In this document: one piece after another, positions 11,544 to 20,823 of the stretch
Numbering within the stretch: the stretch's first letter is position 1
How the letters are laid out: each line of letters starts with the position of its first letter
Assembly (NCBI GenBank): GCA_041071465.1
Contig: CP163498.1
Location: 3,490,001-3,554,000, forward strand
DNA length: 64,000 nucleotides
Origin: Pseudomonas putida
GTDB taxonomy: Bacteria > Pseudomonadota > Gammaproteobacteria > Pseudomonadales > Pseudomonadaceae
Reading direction: 5' to 3'
Notes under the pieces: model-generated
The model's input: only the letters and a program-made list of their open reading frames with translations
The model's database searches: none
Told to the model about the DNA's origin: nothing
Translations under genes and position numbers: made by a program

Positions 11544-12602
11544 ATGAATGTGTCCAGCCCAGTTCCCTATGTAAAGCAACAGCTGATCTACCTCCTTTAT
11601 GGCGAGCGCCGGATCTATCAGCTGGAGGCCAAACTCAGCATCCTCACCGCCATGGCGCGTTGCAAACCGGCTGAGCTGCCAGTGATCCGTGTACTTACCG
11701 ATCAGCCACAGGCTTTTGCTGGCTGGCCGGTGGAAGTGATCACGCTGGACGAGCAGACCTTGCAGGCCTGGACCGGCGACGGCGGCTACACCCACCGGCG
11801 CAAGGCCTGCGCCATTGCTCAGGCCGGGCAGTGGGCGGACAAGACCGTGTTCATCGATACCGATACGGTGTTCCTGCAATCGCCGTTGAAGCTGTTCAGC
11901 CAGGTCGATGCCGGCCAGTTCCTGGTCGATGAAGTGGAGACGAGCTGGGCCGAGGCGTCGCGCAGCAGTGACTACCTTCGCTTCAGCGCCGGGCTGGCCG
12001 AGGCTGGAAATGCGCCGGCCGATGATTTGCGGCTCTGCAACAGCGGCGTCATGGGTTTCACCCGCTGCAATGTCGGCATTGCCGAGCGCGCCATCCCCCG
12101 CATCGATGCCTGGACGCCCTACACCGGTGACCTGCACACCATCGAACAGATCGCCTTTTCCTTCGAATTGCACGGGGCGCAGGTCAACGAAGCGCGTGGG
12201 GTGATCAGCCACTACTTCGCGATGAAACAGTACGTGCATGCCATCCTGGAAATCTTCTTCGCCAAGCACGGCGAGGGCTTCCATCCGCAGATGCCAAGCC
12301 TGGCCCTCAAGGTGCCGGCGTATCGTCCTGTGCCTTCGTGGCTGGCGCGGTTGTCGGTGAAGTGGAGCCTGAAGCGGGTGCCGCGCGAGCTGCGGGGCAT
12401 CGGCCGCAAGCTGCTGTACGGCAGCGTGATGAGTAATGATGACTATCAGCGCGCGTGCAAAGTGATCTGGTGGCGTTCGGCAATCGAAGACATGCGCAAG
12501 CTGGACGGCTTCGACTGGCGCGAGGAGTGGCCTGAAGGGCTGCCGCGCCTCGGTCGGCGCGACGAGCGTGCGTTCAGCGAAATTGCCCGGGACAGCCTGT
12601 AG
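11544..12602 (+). CDS. Glycosyltransferase-like protein of unknown substrate
   Basis: A 352-residue protein from the ATG at 11544 (a GTG at 11532 or upstream starts are possible, since no strong ribosome site is visible). It has an early VKQQLIYLLYGERRIYQLEAK segment and VFIDTDTVFL, where Asp105-Thr-Asp107 looks like the DxD metal/nucleotide-sugar motif of GT-A glycosyltransferases. LRLCNSGVMGF further on resembles an acceptor-side loop. No signal peptide or membrane segment is evident, so it would be cytosolic. It stands between mutS (divergent) and pncC, with no other sugar gene nearby. The family call is tentative; sugar donor and acceptor are unknown. Confidence 0.6.
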   Translation: MNVSSPVPYVKQQLIYLLYGERRIYQLEAKLSILTAMARCKPAELPVIRVLTDQPQAFAGWPVEVITLDEQTLQAWTGDGGYTHRRKACAIAQAGQWADKTVFIDTDTVFLQSPLKLFSQVDAGQFLVDEVETSWAEASRSSDYLRFSAGLAEAGNAPADDLRLCNSGVMGFTRCNVGIAERAIPRIDAWTPYTGDLHTIEQIAFSFELHGAQVNEARGVISHYFAMKQYVHAILEIFFAKHGEGFHPQMPSLALKVPAYRPVPSWLARLSVKWSLKRVPRELRGIGRKLLYGSVMSNDDYQRACKVIWWRSAIEDMRKLDGFDWREEWPEGLPRLGRRDERAFSEIARDSL

Positions 12603-12666
12603 GTTTCCTGAGCCAGGGCCCGACGCGGGGTGATAGGGTAGAGGGCCGTTTACAAGGAGCCCCGAC

Positions 12667-13149
12667 ATGGACCCGATCACCACGCTTGCTACCCGCCTGG
12701 GTGAACACCTGCGCCGTTTCAATGCGCAGGTGACCACCGCCGAATCCTGCACTGGCGGTGGCATTGCCGAAGCCATTACCCGCGTACCTGGCAGCTCGGC
12801 CTGGTTCGAGGTTGGCTACGTGACCTACTCCAACGCCCAGAAAACCCGTCTGCTGAGTGTGCCCGAGGTGTTCTTCGGCCAGGTAGGCGCGGTCAGCCAG
12901 GAAGTCGTCGAAGCCATGGTCCGCGGGGCCCAGGTTGCCAGCGGGGCGCGCTTTGCCGTGGCGGTGAGCGGGGTGGCCGGGCCCGACGGCGGCTCGCCAG
13001 CCAAACCGGTAGGTACCGTGTGGCTGGCCTGGGGCGATGGCAACCGGGTGTTCAGCGAGCGCCGCCAGTTTGACGGTGACCGCGAAGCGGTGCGCCGACA
13101 GACGGTGATCGCCGCGTTAGACGGCTTGTTACAGCTTGGTGCCGAGTAA
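12667..13149 (+). CDS. pncC: Nicotinamide-nucleotide amidohydrolase PncC (CinA C-terminal type)
   Basis: A 160-residue stand-alone CinA C-terminal domain, which deamidates nicotinamide mononucleotide to nicotinate mononucleotide in NAD salvage. The family motifs [16 protein letters not shown] (about residues 21-36), the [14 protein letters not shown] block and [12 protein letters not shown] are present. The N-terminal MoCF-like domain of full CinA is absent, as in E. coli YgaD/PncC. AAGGAG sits 8 nt before the ATG. The position directly upstream of recA is conserved in many gammaproteobacteria. Confidence 0.93.
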   Translation: MDPITTLATRLGEHLRRFNAQVTTAESCTGGGIAEAITRVPGSSAWFEVGYVTYSNAQKTRLLSVPEVFFGQVGAVSQEVVEAMVRGAQVASGARFAVAVSGVAGPDGGSPAKPVGTVWLAWGDGNRVFSERRQFDGDREAVRRQTVIAALDGLLQLGAE

Positions 13150-13164
13150 ATCGACGACAGGGGT

Positions 13165-13209
13165 TTGCGCGGGCGCCGGCCTGTGGAATAATACTGGCTA
13201 CTTATACAG
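13165..13209 (+). promoter_or_regulatory. recA promoter with LexA (SOS) box
   Basis: A 16-bp CTG-N10-CAG site, CTGGCTACTTATACAG (13194-13209), matches the LexA box and ends 43 bp before the recA ATG. Just upstream are TTGCGC (13165-13170) and an AT-rich -10 at 13187-13193, so LexA would sit on the transcription start. Confidence 0.85.
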
Positions 13210-13252
13210 GTATTCCGGCCGTCAGGGCCAAGTCGAACACGTGAGGATTTCA

Positions 13253-14320
13253 ATGGACGACAACAAGAAGCGCGCCTTGGCTGCGGCCCTGGGTCAGATC
13301 GAACGTCAATTCGGTAAAGGCGCGGTCATGCGCATGGGTGACCAGGAGCGTCAAGGCATTCCGGCCATCTCCACCGGCTCGCTGGGCCTGGACATCGCCC
13401 TTGGCATCGGCGGCCTGCCAAAAGGCCGTATCGTCGAGATCTACGGCCCGGAATCGTCGGGCAAGACCACGCTGACCCTATCGGTCATCGCCGAAGCTCA
13501 GAAAAACGGTGCCACCTGCGCCTTCGTCGACGCCGAACACGCCCTCGACCCTGAGTACGCCGGCAAGCTGGGCGTCAACGTCGACGACCTGCTGGTTTCG
13601 CAGCCGGACACTGGCGAACAGGCCCTGGAAATCACCGACATGCTGGTGCGCTCCAACGCCGTTGACGTGATCATCGTCGACTCCGTGGCCGCGTTGGTGC
13701 CGAAGGCCGAGATCGAAGGCGAGATGGGTGACATGCACGTCGGCCTGCAGGCTCGCCTGATGTCCCAGGCGCTGCGCAAGATCACTGGTAACATCAAGAA
13801 CGCTAACTGCCTGGTCATCTTCATCAACCAGATCCGTATGAAGATTGGCGTGATGTTCGGCAGCCCGGAAACCACCACCGGTGGTAACGCCCTGAAGTTC
13901 TACGCCTCGGTGCGTCTGGATATCCGTCGTACCGGCGCGGTCAAGGAAGGCGACGAAGTGGTCGGTAGCGAAACCCGCGTCAAGATCGTCAAGAACAAGG
14001 TATCGCCTCCGTTCCGTCAGGCCGAGTTCCAGATTCTTTACGGCAAAGGTATCTACCGTAACGGCGAGATCATTGACCTGGGTGTGTCTCAGGGCCTGGT
14101 CGAGAAATCCGGTGCCTGGTACGCCTACCAGGGCAACAAGATCGGTCAAGGTAAAGCCAACGCTGCCAAGTATCTGGCGGAAAACCCGGCTATTGGTGCC
14201 GAGATCGAGAAGCAGATCCGTGAAAAGCTGTTGAAAGCCGGTGCTGCCGCTGAAGCCGGCAAGGCTGCCGCCGTTGATGCCAGTGCCGACGATGTGGCTG
14301 ACGCCGAAGCCGGTTATTGA
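13253..14320 (+). CDS. recA: Recombinase RecA
   Basis: A 355-residue DNA-dependent ATPase for homologous recombination and activation of LexA self-cleavage. Walker [10 protein letters not shown] is at residues 65-73, Walker [11 protein letters not shown] at about 140-149, and the DNA-binding loop L2 region follows [21 protein letters not shown]. The C-terminus is acidic. The start at 13253 (MDDNKKR) is chosen over upstream in-frame codons because GAGGA precedes it and the length matches Pseudomonas RecA. It is controlled by the LexA box above, and recX follows after 20 bp. Confidence 0.98.
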   Translation: MDDNKKRALAAALGQIERQFGKGAVMRMGDQERQGIPAISTGSLGLDIALGIGGLPKGRIVEIYGPESSGKTTLTLSVIAEAQKNGATCAFVDAEHALDPEYAGKLGVNVDDLLVSQPDTGEQALEITDMLVRSNAVDVIIVDSVAALVPKAEIEGEMGDMHVGLQARLMSQALRKITGNIKNANCLVIFINQIRMKIGVMFGSPETTTGGNALKFYASVRLDIRRTGAVKEGDEVVGSETRVKIVKNKVSPPFRQAEFQILYGKGIYRNGEIIDLGVSQGLVEKSGAWYAYQGNKIGQGKANAAKYLAENPAIGAEIEKQIREKLLKAGAAAEAGKAAAVDASADDVADAEAGY

Positions 14321-14340
14321 TTGCGCGGTAGATAGCCAAT

Positions 14341-14811
14341 ATGTCCGCCGTACTCGACACCCCCGTCGCCATCCGGCGGACAGCCATGGACCTGCTCGCG
14401 CGACGTGAGCACGGTCGCGTCGAGCTGACGCGCAAGTTGCGTCAGCGCGGCGCTTCGGACGAGTTGATAGAGCCTGAGCTCGACCGGCTCGCCGAAGAAG
14501 GGCTGCTGAGTGAAGCCCGTTACCTCGAAAGCTTCATCCGCTATCGTTCAGGCTCTGGCTACGGTCCTTCGCGTATTCGTGAGGAGCTGGGGCAGCGTGG
14601 CTTGGCGCGTGCTGATATCGAGCAGGCATTGCGCGAGAGCGAAGTGGATTGGCGCGAGCGTATGCATGACGTATGGCAGCGCAAGTTTGCCGGGCAGCGC
14701 CCGCAAGACCCGCGCAGTCGTGCCCAGCAGACCCGGTTTTTGGCATACCGTGGGTTCCCCATGGACATGATCGGCCGCCTGCTCAGTGGGCGTGATCTCG
14801 ACGATTACTGA
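14341..14811 (+). CDS. recX: RecA regulatory protein RecX
   Basis: A 156-residue helical-repeat protein that caps and destabilises RecA filaments. The repeats are visible as [21 protein letters not shown] and [15 protein letters not shown] segments (three-helix repeats). It lies 20 bp after recA and so shares its SOS promoter, with read-through limiting its level relative to RecA as in other bacteria. The length is typical of the family. Confidence 0.95.
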   Translation: MSAVLDTPVAIRRTAMDLLARREHGRVELTRKLRQRGASDELIEPELDRLAEEGLLSEARYLESFIRYRSGSGYGPSRIREELGQRGLARADIEQALRESEVDWRERMHDVWQRKFAGQRPQDPRSRAQQTRFLAYRGFPMDMIGRLLSGRDLDDY

Positions 14812-14829
14812 GCATTGCTGAAAGGCTGA

Positions 14830-14844
14830 GGCCGCTTTGCGGCC
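14830..14844. terminator. Hairpin between convergent recX and LOG-family gene
   Basis: GGCCGC (14830-14835) and GCGGCC (14839-14844) pair around a TTT loop, in the 49-bp gap between two convergent genes. There is no clear T run, so termination strength is uncertain. Confidence 0.5.
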
Positions 14845-14860
14845 CCCCTGCAGCAAACAC

Positions 14861-15982
14861 CTATGAACTGACCTTCAACGCCTCCCTGGCCCGCTGCGTG
14901 GTATGCATGGGTTGCGGCTTGGCCCAGTTCTCGGGCAAGTTGATGAAATCCACCAACTCGCGCAGCCTGCCCTGGTCGCGGCCATTGAAGGCGAATGACA
15001 GGCGGGTCAGGTGATTGAAATTGCCTACTTCATGCTCGGCACTGCTATCAGCTTGCTGGTGATATTTGCCACTCAGGCGCAAGTCGGCAAAGCCTTCTTG
15101 GATGTCATACAGCGCGGCCTCGCTGAGCGGGTGATGCATGCGGATAACGAACTGGCTCTTGAGCCAGCGGCTGGAATGGTAGTTGCTGTAGAACTGGTTG
15201 ATTTCCTCCACTGCCTCGTCGGCACTGTGCACCAGGCGCACCAGCTTCAGATCGCTGGGCAGGATGTAGCGGTTTTCTTCCAACTGGCGGCTGATGAAGT
15301 CCAGGCAGTCGCGCCAGAAGCTACCGCCTGGCGAGTCCAGCAGTACCACCGGTACCAGCGGGCTCTTGCCAGTCTGGATCAGGGTCAGGACCTCCAGCGC
15401 TTCATCAAGGGTGCCGAAGCCGCCGGGGCACAATACCAAAGCGTCGGCTTCCTTGACGAAGAACAGTTTGCGGATGAAGAAGAAATGGAACGGCAGCAGT
15501 TTGTCGGTGCCATCCACCGTGGGGTTGGCATGTTGTTCGAAGGGCAGGGTGATATTGAAGCCCAGGCTGTGGGCACTGCCGGCACCCTCGTGAGCGGCGG
15601 CCATGATACCGCCGCCGGCGCCGGTGATGACCATCAAGTCGGAGCGCGCCAGGGTGGCACCCAGCTCGCGGGCCAGGGCGTACATGGGGTGTTCCAGCGG
15701 GGTGCGCGCCGAACCGAACACGGTCACCTTGCGTCGGCCTTTGTAGCGCTGCAGGGTGCGGAACGAGTGGTCCAGCTCGCGCAGGGCCTGCAGGGTAATC
15801 TTGGCGTTCCAGCGGTCGCTGTCGTCGTGGGCCATGCGCAGGATGGTCAGCATCATGTCGCGGTACAGCGGCAGGTTGGGGCTGTCGGGTGCAACCAGTT
15901 GCAGTTGTGCGTCGATGTGGTTCAAGTCGATGTTGTTGTCACGGAAGTGGCTGAACAGCAGTTCATTCGATTGGTAAGGCAT
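14861..15982 (-). CDS. LOG-family (TIGR00730-like) nucleotide 5'-monophosphate phosphoribohydrolase-type protein
   Basis: A 373-residue protein with a central Rossmann-like LOG domain: VTVFGSARTP, VITGAGGGIMAAAHEGA and the signature PGGFGTLDEALEVL. The LOG family cleaves the N-glycosidic bond of nucleoside 5'-monophosphates; enzymes related to plant LOG and bacterial PpnN are the closest known activities. The protein is longer than plain LOG (about 190 residues), with N- and C-terminal extensions of roughly 85 and 100 residues. Substrate preference cannot be read from sequence. It is convergent with recX and transcribed alone. Confidence 0.8.
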   Translation of the reverse strand: MPYQSNELLFSHFRDNNIDLNHIDAQLQLVAPDSPNLPLYRDMMLTILRMAHDDSDRWNAKITLQALRELDHSFRTLQRYKGRRKVTVFGSARTPLEHPMYALARELGATLARSDLMVITGAGGGIMAAAHEGAGSAHSLGFNITLPFEQHANPTVDGTDKLLPFHFFFIRKLFFVKEADALVLCPGGFGTLDEALEVLTLIQTGKSPLVPVVLLDSPGGSFWRDCLDFISRQLEENRYILPSDLKLVRLVHSADEAVEEINQFYSNYHSSRWLKSQFVIRMHHPLSEAALYDIQEGFADLRLSGKYHQQADSSAEHEVGNFNHLTRLSFAFNGRDQGRLRELVDFINLPENWAKPQPMHTTQRAREALKVSS

Positions 15983-16142
15983 GCAACGTCTCCTTCTGCA
16001 CCAATACCTCTGACCTCAATCTAGACCCTCGCGACCGATTGTGCCGGGCTGTTTGCCACCGCCGCCCGTCGGCATGCGGCCACCGGCCGCATGGGTTTGG
16101 TTAACTGGTAGGGCGAAACGTATCGATGCAGGAGGTGGCGGT

Positions 16143-16352
16143 ATGCATCGCTTGATCATCGAGGTGGACCGGCAGCTCTTTCAGCAGCTGGAGAACGCGG
16201 CCCAGGTGCATCACCTGAGCCTTGAGGCCGAGTGCCGCCGCAGGTTGGCGGGGCTGGAGTGTCAGTCGCGCTATTTGCAGGCGTTATTGGCCGAGATGCG
16301 CGCCGACGCCGCCGAAGGGCACTGGAGTGCCCGCGAGGACGAGAAGGTATAG
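16143..16352 (+). CDS. Small hypothetical protein, Arc/ribbon-helix-helix-like
   Basis: A 69-residue protein starting MHRLIIEVDRQLFQQLENAA. An excellent AGGAGG (16130-16135) lies 7 nt before the ATG and supports real translation. The N-terminal strand followed by helices (LSLEAECRRRLAGL) is reminiscent of FitA/Arc-type ribbon-helix-helix DNA-binding proteins, but no toxin partner follows. The call as a gene is firm; the function is not known. Confidence 0.7.
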   Translation: MHRLIIEVDRQLFQQLENAAQVHHLSLEAECRRRLAGLECQSRYLQALLAEMRADAAEGHWSAREDEKV

Positions 16353-16367
16353 CTGGGAGGGCTGCCT

Positions 16368-16787
16368 TTACTTCTTCTTGTTGCCGGCAACGCAACTGGC
16401 ACTGTCGAAGGCCTGGTCCATGATTGGCTGGTTGGTCTTGTAAACCGTGAAACGGTAGACCATCACCGCGCCCTTGGACATCAGGTTGCGAAAACCGCTA
16501 TTGCGGCAGACGCTGTCGCCCAGTTGGCTACGCACCTGTGCAGGGTTGGCCTGCATGCGTTCAGCGTGGCTCTGGCGCACGCTCAGGTGGTTGACCAGCG
16601 CCTTGCCTTCAACGGTGTAACCCTGATCGAGGATGTCCTCGTTGATCGCACGCGGGGTGCCGACGCTGCTCTCTTTGGCAACCTTCTCCAGCATCTTGTT
16701 CAGGTCGTAATCCTGCTTGGAAGCCGCCTGGGCTGCCAGAGGCAGGGCGAGCAACAAGCTCAGGGCGGGGGCGATAAGGCGCAGCAT
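16368..16787 (-). CDS. Small secreted protein, possibly related to P. aeruginosa PA3611
   Basis: A 139-residue protein from the ATG at 16787 (AGGAGA 5 nt before it). It begins with a signal peptide (hydrophobic LIAPALSLLLALPLAAQA, cleavage after AQA) followed by a mature domain of about 115 residues with two cysteines (about 95 and 132) that could form a disulfide. The recA-proximal location suggests the same family as the periplasmic/secreted PA3611-type proteins of Pseudomonas, but this identification is from memory of gene order and not from a match. Function unknown. Confidence 0.65.
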   Translation of the reverse strand: MLRLIAPALSLLLALPLAAQAASKQDYDLNKMLEKVAKESSVGTPRAINEDILDQGYTVEGKALVNHLSVRQSHAERMQANPAQVRSQLGDSVCRNSGFRNLMSKGAVMVYRFTVYKTNQPIMDQAFDSASCVAGNKKK

Positions 16788-17005
16788 GAATCTCTCCTGG
16801 TTCGATGACTGGCGCTTTGACATGCGCGGGTCGACGGCGTTCCGTGAAATCGCGCGGTGGTGACTACCGGGCGCGATAAAACCCCGATTATAAGGGCCAC
16901 CTTGCCGCCTGCACAGCAATTGCCCCCTGTTCTGGTAGACTGGCACCCTTGTTTTCTCCGAGTCATCCTTGTGCCCATTTCCAACCTGTCCAGAGGCCTG
17001 CCGGC

Positions 17006-17716
17006 ATGAGCCATGCGGTAGCGCGCCTGCGCGCCGAACGCCTGGCCCGCAGCAACAAGCCTTTCATCGCCCGTGGCTCGCGAGCAGAGCGTTGCCCGGA
17101 TTGCCGGGTCATCGCTACCCATTGCCTGTGTGCCTGGAAGCCCCGGGTGAAGGCTGACGCCGGTGTATGCCTGCTGATGCATGACACCGAGCCGCTGAAG
17201 CCCACCAACACCGGCTGGCTGATTGCCGACCTGATCGAAGACACCGCGGCCTTCGGCTGGTTGCGCACCTCGGTTGACGAGCGCCTGCTGGCCTTGCTCG
17301 ACGACCCGCGCTGGCAGCCCTATATCGTTTTCCCGGGCGAGTTCGTTGCTCAGGAGCGGGTGGTCAGCGAGGTGGTGCGCGAGCCTGGCAAGCGCCCGCT
17401 GTTCATCCTGTTGGATGCCACCTGGACCGAAGCACGCAAGATGTTCCGCAAAAGCCCGTACCTGGACCGTTTTCCGGTGCTGAGCCTGCAGGCCGAACAG
17501 ATGTCGCGCTACCGCTTGCGTCGCTCCAAGCGCGACGATCATTTCTGCACGGCGGAAGTCGCGGCCATGTGCCTGGACCTGGCCGGCGACAGCCAGGCCT
17601 CCCAGGCGCTGGATGCGTACCTGGATGTGTTCAGCCTGCATTACCTGAGCGGCAAGCAGCGCCTGCCGCTGGACGAGCAGGACGACACCCACCAACGTTT
17701 GCATACCTTCCTATAG
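17006..17716 (+). CDS. tapT: DTW-domain tRNA-uridine aminocarboxypropyltransferase
   Basis: A 236-residue SPOUT-related enzyme that transfers the aminocarboxypropyl group of SAM to uridine 47 (acp3U47) of tRNA. It carries the N-terminal zinc-like cysteines RCPDCRVIATHCLC, the HDTEPLKPTNTG block and the DTW-family core LDATWTEARKMF. E. coli TapT/YfiP is about the same length. The ATG at 17006 is preferred because AGAGG lies 9 nt upstream and it begins at the conserved region. It stands alone between divergent and unrelated genes. Confidence 0.9.
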   Translation: MSHAVARLRAERLARSNKPFIARGSRAERCPDCRVIATHCLCAWKPRVKADAGVCLLMHDTEPLKPTNTGWLIADLIEDTAAFGWLRTSVDERLLALLDDPRWQPYIVFPGEFVAQERVVSEVVREPGKRPLFILLDATWTEARKMFRKSPYLDRFPVLSLQAEQMSRYRLRRSKRDDHFCTAEVAAMCLDLAGDSQASQALDAYLDVFSLHYLSGKQRLPLDEQDDTHQRLHTFL

Positions 17717-17895
17717 TCCAAGGGGCACAACCCCTGCTTTGGTTCATAATGACGGAGCTGGCAGCCAGGGTGGGCGAGACGGCAGGGCGATTGGCTTGAC
17801 CACCCTTGACCGTGCTCGGCATCCTTGGCGCCGATTCCCCGCCGGGCGCCTCCTTTACCCCCAAGCGCCTGGCACAGAACAGGATCCTTAGATCG

Positions 17896-18545
17896 ATGGC
17901 CACTTACGAAATCCTGATTGCCGATGACCACCCACTGTTCCGTGGCGCCTGCGCCAGGCCGTTACCCTTGGCCTGGGCCCGGATGTACGCCTGGTCGAAG
18001 TCGCGAGCATTGCCGAACTGGAAACCCGCCTGAGCGAAAAAGCCGACTGGGACCTGGTGCTGCTGGACTTGAACATGCCGGGTGCCTACGGTTTTTCCGG
18101 GCTGGTGCTGTTGCGTGGGCAATACCCGCAGATCCCCGTGGTTATGGTTTCGGCGCAGGAAGAGGCCGCCGTGGTGGTCAAGTCCCGCGAGTTTGGCGCC
18201 AGTGGTTTCATTCCCAAATCCAGCCCCCTGGAAGTGATCCAGGATGCGGTGCGCAAGGTGCTCGATGGCGAGGTCTGGTGGCCGCCGCAGGCGTTCGAGA
18301 AGGTGGATGTCTCGGCCGAGGCCAAGGCCGCCAGCGAGGGCTTGGCCAGCCTCACGCCGCAGCAGTTCCGCGTACTGACCATGGTCTGCGAAGGCCTGCT
18401 GAACAAGCAGATCGCCTATGAGCTGAGCGTGTCGGAAGCGACCATCAAGGCCCACGTTACCGCGATCTTCCGCAAGCTGGGCGTGCGTACCCGGACCCAG
18501 GCCGCGCTGCTGCTGCAACAACTTGAATCGGTTGCCAGCAACTGA
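17896..18545 (+). pseudogene. LuxR/NarL-type response regulator, interrupted by an apparent single-base frameshift
   Basis: The start MATYEILIADDHPLFRGA is a receiver-domain N-terminus with the acidic pair. The frame then breaks at the CC at 17948-17949 and stops at 18031-18033. In another frame the family sequence continues (RQAVTLGLGP...), with phosphoacceptor LLDLNMPG, the LKSSP-like switch Lys and a C-terminal LuxR HTH (LTPQQFRVLTMVCEGLLNKQIA, then SEATIKAHVTAIFRKLGV). Adding one C would restore 216 residues. No histidine kinase is adjacent, so its partner lies elsewhere. It resembles the AgmR/ErbR group. Either a real lesion or a base-call error. Confidence 0.88.
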
Positions 18546-18618
18546 CTGCGCGTGGCTTCACGCTTTTTTGACCCGAGCCGGTCTAGTCTGCTGGCCTTTC
18601 TGTTGTGAAGTGACTCAC

Positions 18619-18984
18619 ATGACATCGCCATTCAAAGGCCAGACCGGCCTCAAACGCATCTTCAACGCCGCCGGCTACTCGCTGGACGGCCTGCGCGCCG
18701 CCTTCAAGGGCGAGGCCGCATTCCGCCAGCTGGTGCTGCTCAACGTGCTGCTGATCCCGATAGCCTTCTGGCTGCCGGTCAGCCGTGCCGAGCGGGCAAT
18801 CATGATCGCGGTGTGCCTGCTGGGGCTGATCGTCGAGCTGTTCAATTCGGCGGTAGAGGCGGCCATCGACCGCATTTCGCTGGAGCGCCACCCACTGTCG
18901 AAAAATGCCAAGGACATGGGCAGCGCCGCACAACTGGTGGCACTGACCATGGTGGCGCTGGTGTGGGGCGTGATCCTGCTTTAA
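18619..18984 (+). CDS. dgkA: Diacylglycerol kinase (prokaryotic, integral membrane)
   Basis: A 121-residue protein that phosphorylates diacylglycerol in the inner membrane, recycling lipid released by membrane-derived glycan synthesis. Three transmembrane segments and the family motif VELFNSAVEAAIDRIS (active-site Glu/Asn region) are visible, followed by KNAKDMGSAAQ. The ATG at 18619 (MTSPFKGQTG) gives the normal length. It follows the response regulator by 73 bp and is convergent with finR, whose stop overlaps its end. Confidence 0.95.
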   Translation: MTSPFKGQTGLKRIFNAAGYSLDGLRAAFKGEAAFRQLVLLNVLLIPIAFWLPVSRAERAIMIAVCLLGLIVELFNSAVEAAIDRISLERHPLSKNAKDMGSAAQLVALTMVALVWGVILL

Positions 18985-19907
18985 GCGATTGGCGGCAACA
19001 CAATTTCGTCACTGCGGGTAAAGCCCGCAGTGAAGTTGCGGCATAGCTCGAGAAACTCACGCATGGCCGACGTCTGGTATTTCTGTTTGTGCCAGATGAA
19101 GTAGAACTGGCGCATCAGGTCCAGTTCCGGGGTTTCCACGGGTACCAGGCTGCCACGGCGGAAGGCGTCACGCAGGGCCAGGCGTGAAATGCAACCGATA
19201 CCCAGGCCCGACTCCACTGCGCGCTTGATCGCTTCGGTGTGCTCCAACTCCAGGCGGATATTGAGGTTGGCGCGGTGATGGCGCATGGCCTGATCGAAGG
19301 TCAGGCGTGTGCCTGAGCCTTGCTCGCGCAGGATCCACGCCTCTTGCGAAAGGTTGTCTATATCGGCACGGCCCAGCTTGGCCAGCGGATGCTGCGGCGC
19401 GCAGAACACCACCAGTTCGTCCTCGACCCACGGCTGCACTTCCAGGTCCGGGTGGTTGCAGTCGCCTTCGATTAGACCTAGATCAATTTCGTAGTGCGCT
19501 ACCTGTTGCACGATATGCACAGTGTTCTGTACGTGCAGCTTTACCTGGCTTTCCGGGTGGGTCTGCATGAAGCTGCCAATCAGCAGGGTGGCCAGGTAGT
19601 TGCCGATGGTCAGCGTGGCGCCGACCGCCAGCGAACCGAAACCGGACTTGCCGTTGAGCAGGTCTTCGATTTCCTTGGCCTGGTCGAGCAGGGCCACCGC
19701 TTGTGGCAGCAGTTGATGGCCCAGGGCATTGAGGGCCAGGCGTTTGCCGGCACGGTCGAACAGTTGGCAGCTCGATTGCCGCTCCAGTTCGGTGATGGAG
19801 GTGCTGGCGGCCGACTGCGACAGCGACAGCAGGCTAGCGGCCCGAGAGACGCTTTGGTGCTGAGCGACGGCGACGAAGACTTGCAGTTGACGAAGTGTGA
19901 ATCGCAT
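18981..19907 (-). CDS. finR: LysR-type regulator FinR
   Basis: A 308-residue LysR protein with an N-terminal HTH (LRQLQVFVAVAQHQSVSRAASLL, then LSQSAASTSITELER) and the usual C-terminal effector domain. It is divergent from fpr. In P. putida the LysR gene in exactly this position is FinR, which activates fpr under oxidative stress and affects sulfur and iron-sulfur metabolism; the identification rests on this context. Its start at 19907 and the shared 118-bp intergenic region imply a single regulatory site for both genes. Confidence 0.88.
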   Translation of the reverse strand: MRFTLRQLQVFVAVAQHQSVSRAASLLSLSQSAASTSITELERQSSCQLFDRAGKRLALNALGHQLLPQAVALLDQAKEIEDLLNGKSGFGSLAVGATLTIGNYLATLLIGSFMQTHPESQVKLHVQNTVHIVQQVAHYEIDLGLIEGDCNHPDLEVQPWVEDELVVFCAPQHPLAKLGRADIDNLSQEAWILREQGSGTRLTFDQAMRHHRANLNIRLELEHTEAIKRAVESGLGIGCISRLALRDAFRRGSLVPVETPELDLMRQFYFIWHKQKYQTSAMREFLELCRNFTAGFTRSDEIVLPPIA

Positions 19908-20025
19908 ATCGATATAACCGATAACACATATCTTGATAATCCAGTTAACAGATATTGTCGCTGCCCCTAAACTATCGCGCAACTGCGCGTTTTGCGCGCC
20001 GCGTTTTTCTTCAGGAGCCCCATCG
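19908..20025. promoter_or_regulatory. finR-fpr divergent promoter/operator region
   Basis: This 118-bp gap is AT-rich at its finR side, with repeated ATATC/GATAA-type elements (about 19905-19955) compatible with LysR T-N11-A sites. A TAAACT hexamer at about 19970 may be the fpr -10. The exact FinR site cannot be fixed by eye. Confidence 0.5.
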
Positions 20026-20805
20026 ATGAGCAACATGAACCACGAACGTGTCCTCAGTGTGCACCACTGGAACGACACCCTGTTCAGCTTCAAGTGCACC
20101 CGCGACCCGGGGCTGCGCTTCGAGAACGGTCAGTTCGTGATGATCGGCCTGCAGCAGGAAAGCGGCCGCCCGCTCATGCGTGCCTATTCCATCGCCTCGC
20201 CAAACTGGGAAGAGCACCTGGAATTCTTCAGCATCAAGGTGCCGGACGGCCCGCTGACCTCGCAGTTGCAGCACTTGAAGGAAGGCGATGAGATCATCAT
20301 CAGCAAGAAGCCTACCGGTACCCTGGTGCTCGACGACCTGAACCCAGGCAAGCACCTGTACCTGCTGAGCACCGGTACTGGCCTGGCGCCGTTCATGAGC
20401 GTCATCCAGGACCCGGAAACCTACGAGCGCTTCGAAAAAGTCATCCTGGTGCACGGCGTGCGCTACGTGAACGAAGTGGCCTACCGCGAGTTCATCACCG
20501 AGCACCTGCCGCAGAACGAGTTCTTCGGTGAGTCGGTCCGCGAAAAGCTGATCTACTACCCGACCGTGACCCGCGAGCCGTTCGAAAACCAGGGCCGCCT
20601 GACCGACCTGATGCGCAGCGGCAAGCTGTTCAGTGACATCGGCCTGCCACCGATCAATCCGCAGGACGACCGCGCGATGATCTGCGGCAGCCCGAGCATG
20701 CTCGACGAGACCAGCGAAGTGCTGGACAGCTTCGGCCTGAAAGTCTCTGCCCGCATGCGCGAGCCGGGTGATTACCTGATCGAACGAGCCTTCGTCGAGA
20801 AGTAA
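20026..20805 (+). CDS. fpr: Ferredoxin-NADP+ reductase
   Basis: A 259-residue FAD enzyme that moves electrons between NADPH and ferredoxin or flavodoxin, needed for Fe-S repair and oxidative-stress defence. The FAD motif RAYSIASP (RxYS) is at about residues 51-58, the NADP-binding STGTGLAPFMS at about 116-126, and the C-terminus ends ...IERAFVEK, typical of the bacterial Fpr class. CAGGAG lies 9 nt before the ATG. It is activated by the divergent FinR. FdxA (8320-8643) in this window could be one of its partners, but that is inference. Confidence 0.97.
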   Translation: MSNMNHERVLSVHHWNDTLFSFKCTRDPGLRFENGQFVMIGLQQESGRPLMRAYSIASPNWEEHLEFFSIKVPDGPLTSQLQHLKEGDEIIISKKPTGTLVLDDLNPGKHLYLLSTGTGLAPFMSVIQDPETYERFEKVILVHGVRYVNEVAYREFITEHLPQNEFFGESVREKLIYYPTVTREPFENQGRLTDLMRSGKLFSDIGLPPINPQDDRAMICGSPSMLDETSEVLDSFGLKVSARMREPGDYLIERAFVEK

Positions 20806-20823
20806 GGCGCAGGCTGGTACAAG

